Shown here: piece by piece, positions 5,856 to 8,752 of the stretch
How positions within the stretch are numbered: position 1 is the first letter of the stretch
Layout: every line of letters starts with the position of its first letter
Source of the DNA: an uncultured Aquimarina sp.
GTDB taxonomy: Bacteria; Bacteroidota; Bacteroidia; Flavobacteriales; Flavobacteriaceae
Assembly: GCA_937958735.1 (NCBI GenBank)
Contig: CALGNG010000058.1
Span: forward strand, 1 to 8,752
Reading direction: 5' to 3'
Length of the DNA stretch: 8,752 bases
Notes under the pieces: generated by a model
Seen by the model: the letters and a program-made list of their open reading frames with translations, nothing else
Databases searched by the model: none
Told to the model about the DNA's origin: nothing
Position numbers and translations under genes: made by a program

Positions 5856-8072
5856 TTATTCTATTATAAATTTCACAACTCTTTGATCTGTTTTTAAAAG
5901 ATATACTCCTAAAGACAAATTAGAAACGTCAATAGTATTATCGTCTGCCACTGTTTCTATTACTTTTACAAGAGCACCTTGGGAGTTATAAATTTCAAAA
6001 TTTGTATTTCCTTTTTGAGTAAATTTTAATTCTTTCTTCTCTATAGGGTTTGGCATTACATCCACATATATACTTCTACTTCTAGATTCTTCTATTGTTT
6101 TTATAATATCTGGATTAGATAATGTAGGGTCGGTTTCAACCACCTCTATATTAAAACTATCTACATCTATATTAGATCCTACCTCTGGAAAAGTCTTACC
6201 AAATTCTATAGCTCCTATATCTGGTGTACCATTAACGTCTGTAGTAATATTATTAATATTTCTTCCTGCATCAATAGGTCTTACTCCTGCTTTTAGCCTA
6301 TAATCACCCTTAGAGGCATCTACAAATAAGCTATTTCCGTTTCCAGTCTCACTTCTGTAATTATTTTGAAAATTAATATCGTCATAGATTTTATTTTCTT
6401 TACCGTCTTTAGCTTTAGTATCTATAATATTGTTCCAAAAACGAACATTTTCAATAAAACCTTTTTTATCTCTATTCCACAAACGTATTCCCCAATCCAT
6501 ATTCCATACCGTATTGTTGTAAAAATAACAATCCATTATTTTTGTTTGTCTTGGGCCTAAATATGCAAAAGTACCATCTTCTACTACATCTGTTTTAAAA
6601 TTATATATAAGATTATGGTGTACCGTATAGTTATAGCATCCTTCTAAATATAAAGCCAAAACAAATTCTTTATCCCCATCTGTTAAGGTATTGGAATCGT
6701 GGATTCTGTTAAATGCTATTTCAGAACCTTTCATATCTACAGGTATTCCCCAAGCACTCCCATTAGTACATTGGATAGATCCTGCATCTTGTCCCATTTT
6801 CATACAATCGTAAAGATCGTTGTATGTAATATCTATTTTTCCCTCGTTAGTTCTTATATGAAATCTTCCTGTGGCCCCTAATGTACATCTAGTAATTTTC
6901 GTGTTTTGATTGGAGTCGTTTTGAATTGAAGAAGTAAACTGTGCTATCCATCCTAAATCTTCTAAATGGCAGTTTTCTATTGTATTGTTATTTCCTCCAT
7001 CTAAAAATATACCGTGTCCCCAACTATGAGCTATATAACAGTTTTTTATAATATTGTTATTTCCTTTAATGTATAAGCCTCCTAATTGTGAATGGGCAAC
7101 TCCAAAACCTCCTCTAGTTAAGAATGGAGCTAAATATTGTACCGAAGAATTGATTACCTGACAACCATTGGAATTGTTTATTTCTATAGAAGCAGCATGC
7201 ACTCGAATCCCATCGATTACTACACCACTTTTGTCTTCTATTTGAAAAGCCCAATCCCTATTTTTTGTAGCAATTAATAAATCGTTAGGATTTTTACCCG
7301 CTGCAGGCTTAAAGTATACTTTATTATCTTGTTGAAACCATTCCCCTTCTCTATCAAGAGCGTTTAAGTGAAATATAAAGCCAAAACCTTTACCATCGTC
7401 TGTGTAAATCTTAGGACTATTTTCTATCCATCCTTCTGTAATGGCATCTACAGTAAGTTCTTTTCCTCTAGACCCAGTAATGGTTCCTGTTGGATTAATC
7501 CATTTTTTACCATTAATACCTCTAAAGATACCTCCTTTAAAAAAATCTGTAGGAAAACCACTTAAATTAGGGAACAAAACTCTTCTACCTGTTACTCCAC
7601 TTTTAGTCTGAAAAACTTGACAATCTTCGTACCCTGTATTTTTATCCTCAGGATCCATCATCTCCCCTGTCTTATTATCTGGCCATCTTGCCATTTCTTG
7701 ACGTTTCCCATCTAAAAAAAGCATAGTAAAAGGTCTTTTTGAACCTGGATACGGAGCCGAATAGATTCCGTTTTTGTATAAAGTCCAGTTTTTAACTACG
7801 TCTGCTCCAGAAACAACTACTTTATCGTTGTTATAGTTTTTAAAGGTAACATTGCTGTCTTTTACAATAACATTTTCTCTGTAAATTCCTTCTAAAATAT
7901 AACAAGTATCTCCTGGAGATAATACATTTGCTGCTTTTTGAATTGTTTTAAATGGACTAGCTAATGTTCCCGCATTGGAGTCTTTTCCGTCTACAGAAAC
8001 ATAATAATCTTTTGCCCAAGAATTTATGGAAACCATAAGTACCATAAATGTTGATAATAATTTTTTCATCAT
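5856..8072 (-). CDS. Secreted right-handed beta-helix protein with T9SS type A sorting domain (copy 2)
   Basis: A 738-residue paralogue of the 3137-5353 product, aligning end to end without gaps; I count about 104 substitutions by eye (about 86% identity). The architecture is the same: signal peptide (1-20, cleavage near SWA/K), YYVSVDGKDSNAGT N-terminal segment, MLFLDGKRQEMARWPD/GEWFQQDNKVYFKP module, beta-helix coils (about 275-570), DIGAIEFG cap, linker, and T9SS sorting domain (about 669-738, VMPNP to KFIIE). Differences cluster at residues 111-115 (SKRPF versus AETEY), 256-260, 298-303 and 321-330 (GGFGVAHSQL versus AKYAVSKTEQ), while 370-383, 411-436 and 471-509 are nearly invariant and are the best place to look for catalytic residues. 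A carbohydrate-active role is inferred from fold and export; the family and substrate are not recognised. The gene is monocistronic, with its own terminator and about 400 bp of upstream sequence shared with copy 1. Confidence 0.85.
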   Translation of the reverse strand: MMKKLLSTFMVLMVSINSWAKDYYVSVDGKDSNAGTLASPFKTIQKAANVLSPGDTCYILEGIYRENVIVKDSNVTFKNYNNDKVVVSGADVVKNWTLYKNGIYSAPYPGSKRPFTMLFLDGKRQEMARWPDNKTGEMMDPEDKNTGYEDCQVFQTKSGVTGRRVLFPNLSGFPTDFFKGGIFRGINGKKWINPTGTITGSRGKELTVDAITEGWIENSPKIYTDDGKGFGFIFHLNALDREGEWFQQDNKVYFKPAAGKNPNDLLIATKNRDWAFQIEDKSGVVIDGIRVHAASIEINNSNGCQVINSSVQYLAPFLTRGGFGVAHSQLGGLYIKGNNNIIKNCYIAHSWGHGIFLDGGNNNTIENCHLEDLGWIAQFTSSIQNDSNQNTKITRCTLGATGRFHIRTNEGKIDITYNDLYDCMKMGQDAGSIQCTNGSAWGIPVDMKGSEIAFNRIHDSNTLTDGDKEFVLALYLEGCYNYTVHHNLIYNFKTDVVEDGTFAYLGPRQTKIMDCYFYNNTVWNMDWGIRLWNRDKKGFIENVRFWNNIIDTKAKDGKENKIYDDINFQNNYRSETGNGNSLFVDASKGDYRLKAGVRPIDAGRNINNITTDVNGTPDIGAIEFGKTFPEVGSNIDVDSFNIEVVETDPTLSNPDIIKTIEESRSRSIYVDVMPNPIEKKELKFTQKGNTNFEIYNSQGALVKVIETVADDNTIDVSNLSLGVYLLKTDQRVVKFIIE

Positions 8073-8222
8073 AATGATTAGATTGAGTTTTATATACGTC
8101 TACAGTTTTACTAATTAAGGAATTACCTATTATTAATTATTAAAGAAAAAAATTAATTCAAAAATTGCCCTTTATCGGATAAAAATACCCTCTTATAGTA
8201 AAAAGTTTTCGATTGTGCATTA

Positions 8223-8254
8223 CAAAAGTCTAATAAATTTAAAAACTAAACAAA
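8223..8254 (-). promoter_or_regulatory. Putative promoter of beta-helix copy 2
   Basis: Minus-strand TTTG (8254-8251), a 20-bp spacer and GACTTTTG (8230-8223; one mismatch to TAnnTTTG) mirror the arrangement upstream of copy 1. The palindrome outline TTGT-N5-ACAA (8213-8225) is also kept at the same offset, though its inner bases differ. The implied leader is about 145 nt. Confidence 0.4.
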
Positions 8255-8350
8255 TAATTATATCTCATAATTGTAATTTCTGATTTTAAGCACCCCTAAA
8301 CCACTATAAACAAAGCCTTTACCATATAATTACCATTTATAATTTCGTTA

Positions 8351-8368
8351 AATAAATTTTAACAAAAT
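8351..8368. promoter_or_regulatory. Conserved 18-nt upstream island (copy 2)
   Basis: This is the same AATAAATTTTAACAAAAT word as at 5624-5641, at nearly the same distance from the gene start. Regulatory function is inferred only from its retention in both copies. Confidence 0.35.
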
Positions 8369-8406
8369 TGGGCTTATTATTTATCTTTTTACACTTTAAA
8401 ATGAGG

Positions 8407-8431
8407 AATTAGACATAATACAGGTCTAATT
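8407..8431. promoter_or_regulatory. Inverted repeat AATTAGAC-N9-GTCTAATT (copy 2), operator candidate
   Basis: Identical to the element at 5679-5703 including the nine-base spacer, and part of the 31-nt identical block (8405-8435). It lies about 335 bp before the ATG. The position is far from the inferred promoter, so it may act as an upstream activator site, or there may be a second, more distal promoter. Confidence 0.5.
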
Positions 8432-8432
8432 A

Positions 8433-8480
8433 TTTTATTTCCAAAGGAAATTAATGCAATAATTTCCTCTGGAAATAAAA
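8433..8480. promoter_or_regulatory. Double TTTCC-N3-GGAAA palindrome forming a 21-bp inverted repeat
   Basis: Two 13-bp palindromes, TTTCC-AAA-GGAAA (8438-8450) and TTTCC-TCT-GGAAA (8463-8475), are spaced 25 bp centre to centre. The whole stretch is also an inverted repeat with 21-bp arms (8433-8453/8460-8480), one mismatch and a 6-nt spacer. No T-run follows on either strand. Copy 1 keeps one degenerate site, TTTTC-AGA-GAAAA (5710-5722), and has lost the outer one. Paired operator sites for a dimeric regulator are a reasonable reading; a cruciform or transcript hairpin is the alternative. Confidence 0.45.
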
Positions 8481-8752
8481 ACATAATCACCACTATTACA
8501 ATACTATAAACAAAAAATAACCTGTTTTTTATTTATAAAAAGTATAACTATTTATTAAGCAGCAATCCCTTTTATAATAATTCGATAATTTTAAAAGACT
8601 CTCTCCTTATAAAATATTTCCTTATACAAAACTCTCTGATTTTTTGTAGGAAAATATTCAAAAGCTTAAAACTAGATATACACCCCAAAAAGAAAGTCTT
8701 AAATAGGCTACGGAATATCTTTTAAGTCTCTATTTTCATATAAACAGAAAAG
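8481..8752. other. Non-coding right end
   Basis: AT-rich sequence with no recognisable coding frame, RNA gene or terminator. An imperfect inverted repeat around AATATTTCCT (about 8618) and AGGAAAATATT (about 8648) is visible but not strong. The next gene must lie beyond the window. Confidence 0.4.

Larger units (their letters stand above)
5856..8465 (-). repeat. Tandem duplication unit, copy 2 (gene plus upstream region)
   Basis: This is the partner of the unit at 3137-5737. Homology ends upstream near ATAATTT at 8459-8465. The coding part is far better conserved than the non-coding part, which keeps only islands of identity; this argues that both genes are under selection and that the duplication is not very recent. 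Confidence 0.8.

Noticed and set aside
3137..8465. Mobile element or composite transposon carrying the two paralogues
   Set aside because: There is no transposase, terminal inverted repeat or target duplication, and the homology limits are simply the stop codons and the upstream regions; an ordinary tandem duplication explains it.
8433..8480. Intrinsic terminator
   Set aside because: The hairpin is long but has no T-run after it on either strand, and no gene ends next to it in the window.

Overview
The window is AT-rich DNA with the hallmarks of a marine-type member of the Flavobacteriaceae (Bacteroidota). Evidence for this is the secreted proteins ending in a type IX secretion (T9SS) C-terminal sorting domain, start codons without Shine-Dalgarno sequences, and promoter-like elements of the Bacteroidota type (TTTG ... 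TAnnTTTG). The genus assignment is not possible from this window.

Layout from left to right. (1) The N-terminal 135 residues of a molybdopterin nitrate reductase, probably assimilatory (NasA/NarB type), run off the left edge on the minus strand; a perfect 18-bp inverted repeat lies just upstream of its putative promoter. (2) A minus-strand phosphoglucosamine/phosphomannomutase-family gene (glmM) with its own intrinsic terminator. (3) A divergent plus-strand gene for an acyl-carrier-protein phosphodiesterase (AcpH family). (4) A gene-free stretch of about 0.5 kb. (5) Two tandem minus-strand paralogues, each coding for exactly 738 residues. Each encodes a signal peptide, a right-handed parallel beta-helix body and a T9SS type A sorting domain. 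They align without a single gap at roughly 86% identity. (6) A non-coding right end with no recognisable gene.

The first three genes are housekeeping or nitrogen-metabolism genes with no evident functional tie to the paralogues. The paralogue pair is the accessory part. Both look like exported, polysaccharide-active beta-helix enzymes of unassigned family and substrate. Each has a long (about 400 bp) upstream region homologous to that of the other copy, and each is followed by its own unrelated terminator hairpin, so they are probably separately transcribed but co-regulated. The upstream regions have drifted more than the coding parts, leaving short identical islands that act as built-in footprints. 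The clearest is a 31-nt identical block holding an inverted repeat AATTAGAC-N9-GTCTAATT. Coding divergence is concentrated in a few short segments (residues 111-115 and 321-330), which suggests divergence of a substrate-contacting loop. No mobile element, RNA gene or CRISPR array was recognised.
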